From Deltaproteobacteria bacterium RIFCSPHIGHO2_12_FULL_43_9 (lineage in GTDB: Bacteria; Bdellovibrionota; O2-12-FULL-43-9), in the NCBI GenBank assembly GCA_001798265.1, contig MGRR01000127.1, forward strand, positions 1,453 to 25,384: 23,932 nucleotides of DNA. Reading direction: 5' to 3'. Position numbers and translations under genes: made by a program. Shown here piece after piece: positions 1 through 7,511 of the stretch; position 1 is the stretch's first letter; every line of letters begins with the position of its first letter. Under the pieces are notes generated by a model. The model saw only the letters and a program-made list of their open reading frames with translations, was not told the origin of the DNA and did not search any database.

Positions 1-730
1 GTGGGTTGGAATTAATAAACCCCTCGAAAGATTGTAAACCCTCATGGTGGATCTTTTTATTCAATCCCGGTCTGTAATTGATTCTAAACTCCCCCTTAAC
101 ATTAAGCGGGATATCAGCGCCTGTTGAAAACTGGTGAAGCTCATTGGCTCTTAGTTTATTTCTCCTTGGATCATCCCTGAAAAGATGTTGCGCTGCCAGG
201 AATGGCGATGTGAACGCGATCCTTTTCTCTTCATTGTTATGGTAAATGAGCGGGAAGAATGGTTTGTATTGTTTAAGGTAGCTCTTTTGCGGAAGTATGC
301 CGGCAGATATCATCCGTGGGAGGGTGTCTGCATTTTTATAGGATGGAAATTTATAGGAATATACATTGGGCGCGGGTAATTCCGGGAAAAGAGGGGATTG
401 CTTAGGCGCTTTAGAGGGGAGGGTTGATCCTATGAGTGGGAGTAGTGGGTACTCACTTGAGAGCTCCTTAAGATTTCGCCAGTCATGAATCGTAAAAAGA
501 AGGGAATTGTTCTTAAATTCCGCGAAAAAGTTTAATGTGGTTCGTAATGATCTATAATAGTTTCTATCTTTACTGTTGTATTCAATAACCAGGAGCGGCC
601 CTACCGGGGCGGGGTTTATTACGGATTTAATAGCATGAAGTATTGCGATTGATGGTGGCGAAAGAATCGGATCGACAAATACCCCTAGTGCGATTGCTAT
701 TGCCGCAATAGTAGTCAGGATTGGGTTCAT
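1..730 (-). CDS. CHASE2-like membrane sensor protein (C-terminus outside window)
   Basis: An open frame runs from ATG at 730 to the window edge, 243 codons without a stop, so the gene is truncated by the window. An in-frame TAG lies 24 nt upstream of the ATG, which fixes the start. Residues 3-30 are hydrophobic (ILTTIAAIAIALGVFVDPIL) and look like a signal anchor. The rest reads as an extracytoplasmic domain, with VIEYNSKDRNYY near the start, LPRMISAGILP in the middle, then FTSPFLAAQHLF and VKGEFRINYRPG. The last two resemble the 'sla..la' and 'G.i.INY.g' blocks of CHASE2 sensors, which usually sit in front of adenylate cyclase, kinase or phosphatase domains. The output domain would lie beyond position 1. 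No clear Shine-Dalgarno is seen. That it is a gene is well supported; the CHASE2 label is by-eye pattern matching. Confidence 0.65.
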   Translation of the reverse strand, partial: MNPILTTIAAIAIALGVFVDPILSPPSIAILHAIKSVINPAPVGPLLVIEYNSKDRNYYRSLRTTLNFFAEFKNNSLLFTIHDWRNLKELSSEYPLLPLIGSTLPSKAPKQSPLFPELPAPNVYSYKFPSYKNADTLPRMISAGILPQKSYLKQYKPFFPLIYHNNEEKRIAFTSPFLAAQHLFRDDPRRNKLRANELHQFSTGADIPLNVKGEFRINYRPGLNKKIHHEGLQSFEGFINSNP

Positions 731-777
731 ACATAACTTACTAACATGAATCTATTAGATTTTCACATTAATTTCAT

Positions 778-903
778 TGCGAGCCACACGTCATCCCCGT
801 GAAAAATGTCATCCCCGTGAAAACGGGGATCTCTTGTTAAATCGTTGAGATCCTTCGCTTCGCTCAGGATGACGAAATAGATTCCCGCGTTCGCGGGAAT
901 GAC
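778..903. repeat. Palindromic repeat cluster (gtcat/atgac type)
   Basis: Three adjoining hairpin-forming units. 811-830 is ATCCCCGT-GAAA-ACGGGGAT. 847-873 is the 'gatccttcgcttcgctcaggat' type. 881-900 is ATTCCCGCG-tt-CGCGGGAAT. The same modules recur at many other intergenic sites in the window. The last unit ends 32 nt before the patatin gene, and its terminal 'atgaca' (899-904) could double as a -35-like element. Confidence 0.9.
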
Positions 904-934
904 AGGCTGGGTTATCTGATGTAATCTAAATCAT

Positions 935-2074
935 ATGTCTACAGCATTGGTTTTGTCTGGTGGTGGAGCCAGAGCTGCGTATCAGGTTGGTGTTTTAAGA
1001 AGAATTGCTGAGATTTCAGCCAAAAAATCCCCTAAGTGTCCATTTGATATTCTTTGTGGAGCATCCGCGGGCGCGGTAAATGCTGCCGCGATTGCCTCAC
1101 GTTTTTATGACTTTCACCTCGCGGTTCAGGGATTAGATCGTATCTGGGCTAATATGCTTGTTCACCATATCTATAGAACCGATGTTGTGAGTTTTATAAG
1201 AATTACATCGGCATGGGCTTCTGACCTTGGGCTTGGTGCTATTATCGGTGCCGGTAAGGTAAAAAGCCTTTTAGATACGACCCCTTTACAGCTTTTAGTA
1301 AAGAAGGTTCTGACATTCGATATTGTAAATGAAGCAATTTTAAACGGTGATTTAAGGGCTATCGCGGTTACGGCAACCAGCTACTCAACCGGGAAGGCGG
1401 TTACGTTCGTGCATGGTGTTGAGGGTCTTAAGCCATGGAGCAGGGTTAGAAGAATAGGTATACTGCAGCCTATAAATGTTGAACATGTATTGGCCTCCTC
1501 CGCGATTCCGCTTCTCTTTCCCGCAATAAAGGTTGGAAATGAATATTACGGTGACGGTTCTATCAGATTCCATACGCCACTCTCACCCGCTGCAAGGCTT
1601 GGGGCGAAGAAGATTATTGCCGTCGGTGTAAGACATTCAAAAGTAGAGGTACCACCTGATGTGTCGATAGATTATAACTACCCGCCGGTTGGGCAGATGG
1701 CTGCGATACTTCTAAACTCAATATTCCTCGATAATATGGATGCGGACTGGGAGAATCTTTTGAGGGTAAATGAGTTATTGAAAAGAGGTAGCGGTGCGGC
1801 AAATCTCGCCGGTAGAGGAGAGGCGGGAATTATTTCTGGTTGTTTGATTAGTCCAAGCGAGGATATTGGCTTGATTGCGGCAGAGTATGAAAAGAGACTC
1901 CCACTCACTATTCGTTATTTTTTGCGCGGGCTCGGTGTCGGGAAGGAGGAGGGGACCGATTTAATCAGCTATCTCCTTTTCCACGCGGATTATACCAGGA
2001 CACTCATTGACCTCGGTTATCATGATGCCTGCGCGATGGATGATGAAATCGAGACTGTGCTGATGTCATCCTAA
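935..2074 (+). CDS. Patatin-like phospholipase
   Basis: This 379-residue protein should be a serine acyl hydrolase of the patatin (RssA-like) family, acting on phospholipid or other acyl esters. The glycine-rich oxyanion segment LSGGGARAAY is at residues 7-16. The nucleophile elbow GASAG has Ser44. The catalytic Asp207 lies in YGDGS, so the usual DGG/DGA reads DGS. No signal peptide or membrane segment is evident, so it is probably cytosolic. The start is the first ATG; there is no Shine-Dalgarno. A weak promoter-like pair (ATGACA at 899-904, TAATCT at 922-927, spacing 17) would place transcription initiation almost at the ATG, as for two other operons here. It stands alone between repeat clusters. 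The family is clear, the substrate unknown. Confidence 0.93.
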   Translation: MSTALVLSGGGARAAYQVGVLRRIAEISAKKSPKCPFDILCGASAGAVNAAAIASRFYDFHLAVQGLDRIWANMLVHHIYRTDVVSFIRITSAWASDLGLGAIIGAGKVKSLLDTTPLQLLVKKVLTFDIVNEAILNGDLRAIAVTATSYSTGKAVTFVHGVEGLKPWSRVRRIGILQPINVEHVLASSAIPLLFPAIKVGNEYYGDGSIRFHTPLSPAARLGAKKIIAVGVRHSKVEVPPDVSIDYNYPPVGQMAAILLNSIFLDNMDADWENLLRVNELLKRGSGAANLAGRGEAGIISGCLISPSEDIGLIAAEYEKRLPLTIRYFLRGLGVGKEEGTDLISYLLFHADYTRTLIDLGYHDACAMDDEIETVLMSS

Positions 2075-2086
2075 GGCGATGATTCG

Positions 2087-2341
2087 TCATTCCGAGGCGA
2101 CTATTCGTCATTCCGAGCCCCCACGTCATTGCGAGCGAAAAAAGCCTTCAGCCCCCAGGCGAAGCCGTGGGGGGAAGCAATCTCTCCGAAGTGATTGCGG
2201 AGCCTGTCCTGAACGCAGTGAAGGATCCCCTTCGGGCCTCCTCGCAATGACGGAAGAGATCCCCGTTTTCACGGGGATGACGACTTTCGTCATTCTGAGG
2301 CGACTACCCATCACCCCGAGCGAAGCGAGGGATCTCAGCGC
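2087..2341. repeat. Palindromic repeat cluster
   Basis: A dense run of 'cgtcattccgag', 'cgtcattgcgag', 'gaagcaatct', 'aaggatcccc' and 'atccccgttttcacggggat' modules follows the patatin gene. Apparent reading frames on both strands here (about 105 codons) are translations of these repeats. With the next element it fills most of the 522-base stretch 2075-2596, which otherwise holds only the cassette promoter. Confidence 0.9.
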
Positions 2342-2434
2342 GAGATTGCTGCCAAAGCCTTGGGTTAAAACCCTCTTGATAAAAGGCGTACTTTGACTAA
2401 ATATGACATTTACGCTCGGGAAAAGAGCAAAATA

Positions 2435-2523
2435 TCTAGTAGAGCGTATCAAAAGTTTTGCACATTACGTCGTCATTCCCAGTATGTAGAAAGTACACAA
2501 AACTTATGAAACACTCTACTAGA
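2435..2523. mobile_element. 89-bp inverted-repeat element (MITE-like)
   Basis: A 26-bp left arm at 2435-2460 begins TCTAGTAGAG. It is matched by its reverse complement at 2498-2523 with three mismatches, around a 37-nt centre that includes 'cgtcattccc'. A single arm of the same family recurs at 6675-6700 with two differences from the right arm. No transposase is present. A non-autonomous miniature element is the likely reading. Confidence 0.65.
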
Positions 2524-2559
2524 TTGGGAAACATTCCCTTTTAAGCCACTTCCATATTC

Positions 2560-2588
2560 TTTACAGAGGGCTTCTCAAATAATATAAA
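2560..2588 (+). promoter_or_regulatory. Sigma70-type promoter of cassette copy 1, leaderless start
   Basis: TTTACA (2560-2565), a 17-nt spacer and TATAAA (2583-2588) precede the ATG at 2597 by only 8 nt, and there is no Shine-Dalgarno. Transcription should start at or next to the start codon. The second cassette copy has the same -35 hexamer, spacing and layout. Confidence 0.7.
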
Positions 2589-2596
2589 CCCGGCTA

Positions 2597-2980
2597 ATGA
2601 ATGCCTTTAAGCGAGAATCGAACTTATACACAAAAGATGAACTTAAAACGATAAAAGCTGAGTGGTCTAGGGATAAGGCAATAATTGACGCTGATCCAGC
2701 TTATTCTTATTATTGGGATCGAGATGCTGAATATGAAAAATATCTTCATAATTCGAATTTAAGGGCTCTATTTCGACATGCTGCAAAATTATACAAACAG
2801 TATCAAGAAAATGATTATCAGCATCTTTATCCAGACGAAATACCTTTAATTACTGATGTATATAGGAGGATTTTAGAAAATGGATATTACTCGGAATCAA
2901 AAAGTAAAGAGAAGAGAGCCAGACTCTGGCTTGCGAAAGCGGTCTCAAGGCAATACTACCTCAAATACAAAAAAAGATAA
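2597..2980 (+). CDS. Conserved hypothetical protein, first gene of two-gene cassette (copy 1)
   Basis: I do not recognise this 127-residue family. It looks soluble, charged, Tyr-rich and mostly helical, with no signal peptide or membrane segment. A diverged homologue lies at 23133-23519. About half the residues match by eye over the shared length, including YT..EL..IK, W.RDK, D.DPAY.YY.DR, the LENGYYS block and a basic C-terminus ending YKKR. Such conservation across two diverged copies argues for a real gene. The final 101 nt overlap the next gene in another frame. The first ATG is chosen because it follows the promoter by 8 nt. Two co-expressed small genes, one copy in a tRNA-bounded unit, are compatible with a toxin-antitoxin or other accessory system, but nothing in the sequence fixes a function. 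Confidence 0.8.
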   Translation: MNAFKRESNLYTKDELKTIKAEWSRDKAIIDADPAYSYYWDRDAEYEKYLHNSNLRALFRHAAKLYKQYQENDYQHLYPDEIPLITDVYRRILENGYYSESKSKEKRARLWLAKAVSRQYYLKYKKR

Positions 2981-3209
2981 TGTTGATGATTATTCAATAA
3001 TAATCGATGGTAAAAAATATGAAATGGCGGAAGATCTAAGGGATCTTCCTGAAATTGATTATAACGATCCAGACGTTAAAAAATGGTGGAAAGAAGAAGA
3101 AGGAGAATTCAGGAGGAGACATCCAAATCTTACCCATGAAGAAGCAATGAAGATTGCGGAAGAGAATCTGAAGAAGATACGTAAAAAATTAAATCTAAAT
3201 AATGTCTAG
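2880..3209 (+). CDS. Conserved hypothetical protein, second overlapping gene of cassette (copy 1)
   Basis: This 109-residue protein has an Arg/Lys/Ser-rich, probably disordered N-terminus (residues 1-35) and an acidic helical C-terminal half with DYNDPDVKKWWKEE and a final NLTHEEAMKIAEENL. The gene starts 283 nt after the first gene's start, inside it and in the +1 frame. A strong Shine-Dalgarno (GGAGGA) ends 9 nt before the ATG, within the upstream coding sequence, which supports this start. The next in-frame ATG, about 50 codons on, has no ribosome binding site. The homologue at 22871-23236 keeps the DY.DP..(K/R)K block, the L(T/S)H...A..IA segment and the 283-nt offset. The N-terminal 33 codons appear overprinted on the conserved C-terminus of gene one. 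Family not recognised. Confidence 0.8.
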   Translation: MDITRNQKVKRREPDSGLRKRSQGNTTSNTKKDNVDDYSIIIDGKKYEMAEDLRDLPEIDYNDPDVKKWWKEEEGEFRRRHPNLTHEEAMKIAEENLKKIRKKLNLNNV

Positions 3210-3272
3210 AACGGAATTTTCGAATTTTCTCTTTGTGATTGCATTCAAAAATATTGCGGAAGGAATTATATA

Positions 3273-4301
3273 ATGCGCGTTATTGAACTTGTTAAGAATG
3301 GTCCACCGGAAGGTGCGTTTAAGATCAGTGAGAGAGCCCTCCCTGCTCCTGGACCTGATGAAGTAAAGATCAGGGTTAAGGCATTTGGAATCAATTTTGC
3401 CGATGTGCTGGCAAGGCTTGGCTTCTATCCCGATACGCCACCACTGCCTGCAATACTTGGTTATGAGGTGGTTGGGCATGTCACGGAGGTGGGAGCAAAC
3501 GTAAAGGATCTGAAAAGGGGTGACCATGTTCTTGCTGGAACCAGATTTGGTGGTTACGCGGATGAAATTCTTACGCAATCTTTCGCGGCTGTAAAAATCC
3601 CGGATGAAATGAATGACGCGGAGGCGGTTGCACTTCCAGTGAATGGAATAACCGCTTATCACTGCCTTGCCGAGGCTGTTAAAATCAGAAAAGGGGACAG
3701 GGTTCTTGTGCATGCTGCCGCAGGAGGGGTTGGATCAATCGCAGTTCAGCTTGCGAAATATTTGGGGGCTGAGGTTTATGGCACATGTGGCTCTGACGAT
3801 AAGATTCCTGTCTTGAAATCGCTTGGTGTCGATTACGCGATAAATTATAACAAGCAGGACTACGTAAAAGAGATCCGAAAACTCACCAAGGGGAAAAAAC
3901 TTGATGTTATTCTCGACTCCCTGGCCGGGCCGAATATTCCAAAAGAGATGAGAATCCTTCGAGCCGGAGGACGTCTAGTTGTCTTTGGTGTTGCCTCAAT
4001 CATGGGTGCGAGAGGGAAAAATATTCTTAAGCTTTTATGGATATGGTTTAGGGCAAAAAGGTTTATGGCCTTCGATCTTCTAAAGGCGTCCAAGAGTGTG
4101 ATCGGTGTTAATATGCTACGTCTTTCCGAGCAGCGCCCGGAGCTTATGGCTGAAGAGATGAAAGAGCTGATGGAGCTCTACAAAAAGGGTGTTTTCAAAC
4201 CGTTGGTTAAACATACCTTTAAATTTGATCAGATCTCCGAAGCCCACAAACTTCTGGAGAGTAGAAAATCCATCGGAAAGATCGTCGTTACAACAGATTA
4301 G
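3273..4301 (+). CDS. Zinc-free medium-chain dehydrogenase, quinone oxidoreductase-like
   Basis: A 342-residue MDR-superfamily enzyme, probably an NADPH-dependent quinone or enone reductase of the QOR/VAT-1-like branch. The N-terminal GroES-like domain carries GINFADVLARLGFYPDTPP, typical of this branch. The nucleotide-binding Rossmann segment AAAGGVGSIAVQLAKYLGA starts near residue 149. The structural and catalytic zinc ligands of alcohol dehydrogenases are absent, as expected for QOR. The C-terminus (KHTFKFDQISEAHKLLESR...GKIVV) is full length for the family. The ATG at 3273 has a Shine-Dalgarno (gaagga). It follows the unknown cassette by about 60 nt and is probably a separate unit. Family secure, substrate unknown. 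Confidence 0.92.
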   Translation: MRVIELVKNGPPEGAFKISERALPAPGPDEVKIRVKAFGINFADVLARLGFYPDTPPLPAILGYEVVGHVTEVGANVKDLKRGDHVLAGTRFGGYADEILTQSFAAVKIPDEMNDAEAVALPVNGITAYHCLAEAVKIRKGDRVLVHAAAGGVGSIAVQLAKYLGAEVYGTCGSDDKIPVLKSLGVDYAINYNKQDYVKEIRKLTKGKKLDVILDSLAGPNIPKEMRILRAGGRLVVFGVASIMGARGKNILKLLWIWFRAKRFMAFDLLKASKSVIGVNMLRLSEQRPELMAEEMKELMELYKKGVFKPLVKHTFKFDQISEAHKLLESRKSIGKIVVTTD

Positions 4302-4362
4302 TTTTTTCTGATTTGCCAACTAACAGATTCATGATAGAAATGCCTCTACTGGAGGATGGAGT

Positions 4363-5169
4363 ATGAGGCAAAAAGAAAATTTATTAATTATATTTTTTAC
4401 TGTAGTTTTTCTTGCTGGTTGTTCAAAGGTGGTGACAAACAATCCTGCCGAAAATATTCTGGATGAGATTGTAAAGCGTGGAGAGTTAAGGGTTGGACTA
4501 AATGCCGGTTACTATCCGTTCGAGGTGCAAAACAATAAAGGGGAGATTGTAGGACTCGATGTTGCTCTAGCAAATGAGATGGCTAAAGAGCTTGGGGTAA
4601 AGCTTACAATCATCAATACCGCGTGGGATGGGATTATTCCGTCACTGATGTCAAAAAAGTTTGATCTGATCGCAAGTGGTATGACCATCACGCTTGAGAG
4701 GGCGAAAAAGGTCTCCTTCTCGGATCCATATTTCTTTACCGGACAGACCGTGCTTCTTAATAAAAAATATCTCGGGAAGATCACAGAGGTGTCGCAGTTA
4801 AATTCTCCTAGCTATACGGTTGTCGCGATGCTTGGAACTACGGGAGAGTTTGCGGTTCAAAAAAATCTTCCAAAGGCGAAGATCAAGGTCTTTAAGGGGG
4901 AGGCGGATGCTGCTCAGGAGGTTGCCTTTGGAAGGGCAGATGCCTTTGTTTATGACCAACCTCTGGTATTAAACTATTATAATAAGTTTAAGGATAAGAC
5001 GTATACACTCCTAGAACCATTTACGTTTGAACCTCTTGGTTTCGCAGTTCGTCGTGGTGATCCGGATTTTATTTTATGGCTGAATCATTTTGTGAGACAG
5101 GTAAAGGGTGACGGGAGGCTTCAGGCAATGGTCGACAAGTATATGAACAACCCTGGTTGGCTTGAGTAG
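4363..5169 (+). CDS. Amino acid ABC transporter substrate-binding lipoprotein
   Basis: A 268-residue solute-binding protein of family 3 (polar amino acid type). A hydrophobic signal ends in the lipobox LAGC with lipidated Cys20, so it should be tethered in the periplasm. The body starts with GELRVGLNAGYYPFE and VGLDVALANEMAKELG. The GMTITLERAKKVSFSDPY block is the family signature and forms part of the ligand-binding hinge. A GGAGGA Shine-Dalgarno lies 6 nt before the ATG. It is the first gene of a three-gene operon, and its TAG directly abuts the permease ATG. The ligand is likely a polar amino acid; the sequence does not settle which. Confidence 0.95.
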   Translation: MRQKENLLIIFFTVVFLAGCSKVVTNNPAENILDEIVKRGELRVGLNAGYYPFEVQNNKGEIVGLDVALANEMAKELGVKLTIINTAWDGIIPSLMSKKFDLIASGMTITLERAKKVSFSDPYFFTGQTVLLNKKYLGKITEVSQLNSPSYTVVAMLGTTGEFAVQKNLPKAKIKVFKGEADAAQEVAFGRADAFVYDQPLVLNYYNKFKDKTYTLLEPFTFEPLGFAVRRGDPDFILWLNHFVRQVKGDGRLQAMVDKYMNNPGWLE

Positions 5170-5934
5170 ATGGGTGTATCCAATACTCCATCTATTTTAT
5201 TATCAAGACCAGTAAGGCTCACTTTTGTAATATTAATTTGCTCCGTCGTAAGCTGGCTTTTAATGAGGAGCTTTGCCTACCACTGGCAGTGGGAGACGAT
5301 TCCTAAGTGGACTATTGTTATAAAACGAGGGCTTATTACTACACTGATTTTCAGTGTGGCTTCGGTTTTTTTCGCTTCCATTATTGGAACACTTCTTTCG
5401 CTTCTTTCAATCTCTAAGATTCCGATTGTCAGGGATATATATGCTGTTTTTATCGAGGTTGTCAGGAATACCCCGCTTCTTGTGCAGATCTTGATCGGTT
5501 ATTTTGTAATTGGTTCGGTCTTTAATCTGTCGGCCATAGTTGCAGGCATCGCCGCGCTCTCCATTTTTACAAGCGCCTATATAGCCGAGATAATCCGCGG
5601 AGGGATAGAATCCGTGGATAAGGGGCAGAGGGAGGCCGCGTACACGCTTGGGATGAGTAGCGCGCAGACCACCTGGCTTATCGTTATGCCTCAGGCAATA
5701 AGGATCTCACTTCCATCTTTAACGGGGCAGCTTGTTTCGACGATAAAAGATTCCTCGCTCCTTTCGGTGATAGCGGTTCAGGAGTTGACGCTTGCAACCC
5801 AGCAGGCAATTTCAAATAGCGCTGCCTCGTTTGAATTCTGGATCATGAACGCGATTCTATATTTCGTAATCTGTTTTCCGCTCTCCAGGTTAGTTGGTTT
5901 AATGGAAAAGAGGATGAAGGCGAGGGTTTCATGA
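5170..5934 (+). CDS. Amino acid ABC transporter permease
   Basis: A 254-residue inner-membrane permease of the HisM/GlnP type. It has a first membrane segment near residues 15-35, more from about 55 onward, and the cytoplasmic EAA loop around GQREAAYTLGMSSAQTTWLI, which contacts the ATPase. The segment VEVVRNTPLLVQI (written IEVVRNTPLLVQI here) is a hallmark of polar amino acid permeases. The start codon directly follows the stop of the binding-protein gene, and the end overlaps the ATPase start by 4 nt (ATGA), so the genes are translationally coupled. Only one permease is present, so a homodimeric channel is likely. Confidence 0.95.
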   Translation: MGVSNTPSILLSRPVRLTFVILICSVVSWLLMRSFAYHWQWETIPKWTIVIKRGLITTLIFSVASVFFASIIGTLLSLLSISKIPIVRDIYAVFIEVVRNTPLLVQILIGYFVIGSVFNLSAIVAGIAALSIFTSAYIAEIIRGGIESVDKGQREAAYTLGMSSAQTTWLIVMPQAIRISLPSLTGQLVSTIKDSSLLSVIAVQELTLATQQAISNSAASFEFWIMNAILYFVICFPLSRLVGLMEKRMKARVS

Positions 5935-6671
5935 GCCGCCTTATCGTAGAGCTAAAAAATGCTCACAAGATATTTAATAACAACGTTCACGCGTTAAGAG
6001 GGGTCGATTTTGAGGTGCAAGAGGGGGAGGTGGTCGCCCTAATTGGTCCAAGTGGCTCCGGAAAATCAACGCTTCTTCGCTGTATTAATCAGCTCGAAAG
6101 ATTGGATGATGGGAAGTTGTCTCTATGGGGAAAAGCGTTTGGGCCCCGGGAGACCATTCCCAAAAATTTAAGACAGAATATGGGCATGATCTTTCAGCAT
6201 TTTAATCTCTTTCCCCATCTTTCAGTGAAACAAAATATAACAGTTCCTCTAAGAGCGGTGAAAAGGATTCAAAAAATAGAATCAGACGAGATTGCGGAGG
6301 AGATGCTGAAAAAGGTTGGCCTCTTTGATAAAACCAACTCATTTCCACATCAGCTCTCCGGTGGCCAGAAGCAGCGGGTGGCGATTGCGAGATCGCTTGC
6401 AATGTCGCCAAGGCTTATGCTCTGTGATGAACCCACCTCCGCGCTCGATCCAGAATTGGTGCAGGAGGTTGTTCAGGTCTTAAGAAGGCTTGCGGATGAA
6501 GGGATGACGATGATTCTAGTTACCCATGAATTGGGTTTGGCAAGGAACAGGGCCCAGAGGGTTGTATTCATGGAGGCTGGTAAAATTATTGAAGAGGGGA
6601 CTCCTGAAAGGCTCTTCAATTCCCCGTTGCATGAGAGAACAAAGGGTTTTATTTCGCAGGTTTTGAGGTGA
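5931..6671 (+). CDS. Amino acid ABC transporter ATP-binding protein
   Basis: A 246-residue GlnQ-type ATPase that energises the importer encoded upstream. Walker A is GPSGSGKST (residues 39-47), the Q-loop is MIFQHFNLFPH, the signature is LSGGQ (142-146), Walker B is LMLCDEP (about 163-169), followed by the D-loop SALD, and the switch histidine His199 is in VTHE. All catalytic motifs are intact and the length is normal. The ATG overlaps the permease TGA by 4 nt. It is the last gene of the operon; a palindromic-repeat cluster follows. Confidence 0.96.
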   Translation: MSRLIVELKNAHKIFNNNVHALRGVDFEVQEGEVVALIGPSGSGKSTLLRCINQLERLDDGKLSLWGKAFGPRETIPKNLRQNMGMIFQHFNLFPHLSVKQNITVPLRAVKRIQKIESDEIAEEMLKKVGLFDKTNSFPHQLSGGQKQRVAIARSLAMSPRLMLCDEPTSALDPELVQEVVQVLRRLADEGMTMILVTHELGLARNRAQRVVFMEAGKIIEEGTPERLFNSPLHERTKGFISQVLR

Positions 6672-6674
6672 AAA

Positions 6675-6778
6675 TCTAGTAGAGTGTTTCGTAAATTTTG
6701 CGTGCAATCGTCATTTCGAGCGACCCATGTCATTCCCGCGAACGCGGGAATCTGGATCCCCGTTTTCACGGGGATGAC
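6675..6778. repeat. Half inverted-repeat arm plus palindromic repeats
   Basis: 6675-6700 is one arm of the 89-bp element seen at 2435-2523. It is followed by 'cgtcatttcgag' and the hairpins ATTCCCGCG-aa-CGCGGGAAT (6732-6751) and ATCCCCGT-tttc-ACGGGGAT (6756-6775). No opposing arm is found, so this may be a decayed or composite element. Confidence 0.75.
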
Positions 6779-6829
6779 ACAAAATGCAGGATTCCGGCAT
6801 TAAAAATACTGGTATTGACCCCGAGGCAG

Positions 6830-6858
6830 ATATAGACTAGACTTAGACTAGTCTATAT
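6830..6858. promoter_or_regulatory. Palindromic operator of the Phd/PIN operon
   Basis: A perfect inverted repeat of 11-bp arms (ATATAGACTAG at 6830-6840, CTAGTCTATAT at 6848-6858, 7-nt spacer) ends directly at the GGAGGA Shine-Dalgarno of the antitoxin gene. This is where Phd-type antitoxins usually bind to autorepress. The site is seen; its use is inferred. Confidence 0.65.
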
Positions 6859-6867
6859 GGAGGAAAC

Positions 6868-7110
6868 GTGAAAAAGATAGGTTCATATCAGGCGAAGACG
6901 AATCTACCAAAGTTGCTGGAAAAGGTAAGCAAGGGCGAGGAATTTACGATTACTAAGCATGGAGTTCCAGTGGCCCAGCTCATACCAATTTCACGGGCCA
7001 AACGTAGGGACATGCAATCTTCTATAGAGAAAGTGCTAAAATTTCGTGGGGATAGGTCATTGGGGGGTTTAAATGTCCGAGATTTAATCAAAGAAGGACG
7101 TAAATATTGA
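6868..7110 (+). CDS. Antitoxin, Phd/YefM family
   Basis: An 80-residue protein with the Phd/YefM N-terminal fold. KKIGSYQAKTNLPKLLEKV is followed by GEEFTITKHGVPVAQLIPI, the standard family pattern, and the C-terminal part would bind the toxin. The start is GTG at 6868, with GGAGGA 3-4 nt upstream of the start region and a palindrome just before it, suggesting autoregulation. It overlaps the toxin gene by 4 nt. It should neutralise the PIN toxin next door and repress the operon. Family confident. Confidence 0.93.
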   Translation: MKKIGSYQAKTNLPKLLEKVSKGEEFTITKHGVPVAQLIPISRAKRRDMQSSIEKVLKFRGDRSLGGLNVRDLIKEGRKY

Positions 7111-7511
7111 ATAAGTTTGTCTTGGATTGTTCTGTCACTATGGGCTGGTGTTTTAGGGAAGAGTCTGATTCTTACGTTGCAAAAATATTATATTCATTTG
7201 AGGATGCTGAAGCGGTTGTACCATTTCTTTGGTGCTACGAAGTATGTAATGTTTTGACTTTAGCTGAACGAAAAAAACGAATTAGCACAACAGAGGCAAC
7301 TAGATTCTTATCAATTATTACTGAGTTGCCAATTATAATCGATGAAAAATCAGATGTTATGAAGGATATTTTAGTACTTGCTCGTCACCATGAAATATCC
7401 GCGTATGATGCCGCATATTTGGAATTAGCGTTAAGGCTTGGTCTTCCATTAGCGACGTTAGATCGTGGATTGACAGCGGTTCTCGAAAAAACTGGGATCA
7501 AAAAATATTAA
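7107..7511 (+). CDS. PIN-domain ribonuclease toxin (VapC-like)
   Basis: A 134-residue PIN-fold protein, expected to cut RNA in a metal-dependent way. The acidic set is visible: Asp7 (VLDCSVTM), Glu45 (CYEVCNVL), Asp101 (SAYDAAYLELA) and Asp119 (ATLDRGL). The start is TTG at 7107, overlapping the antitoxin stop by 4 nt (TTGA). A weak start behind a coupled stop would keep toxin below antitoxin. The 3' end converges on the M42 peptidase gene and overlaps it by 4 nt. All catalytic residues appear intact. Confidence 0.93.
   Translation: MNKFVLDCSVTMGWCFREESDSYVAKILYSFEDAEAVVPFLWCYEVCNVLTLAERKKRISTTEATRFLSIITELPIIIDEKSDVMKDILVLARHHEISAYDAAYLELALRLGLPLATLDRGLTAVLEKTGIKKY

Noticed and set aside
185..379. 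64-codon plus-strand ORF
   Set aside because: It lies antisense within the 243-codon minus-strand gene, which has a better protein-like sequence.
2079..2452. Two overlapping ORFs of 105-108 codons on opposite strands
   Set aside because: They are translations of the palindromic repeat cluster (peptides such as HCERKKPSAPRRS and ACPERSEGSP), found wherever the repeat occurs.
3195..3713. 172-codon minus-strand ORF
   Set aside because: Antisense to the clear quinone oxidoreductase gene, with no family features.
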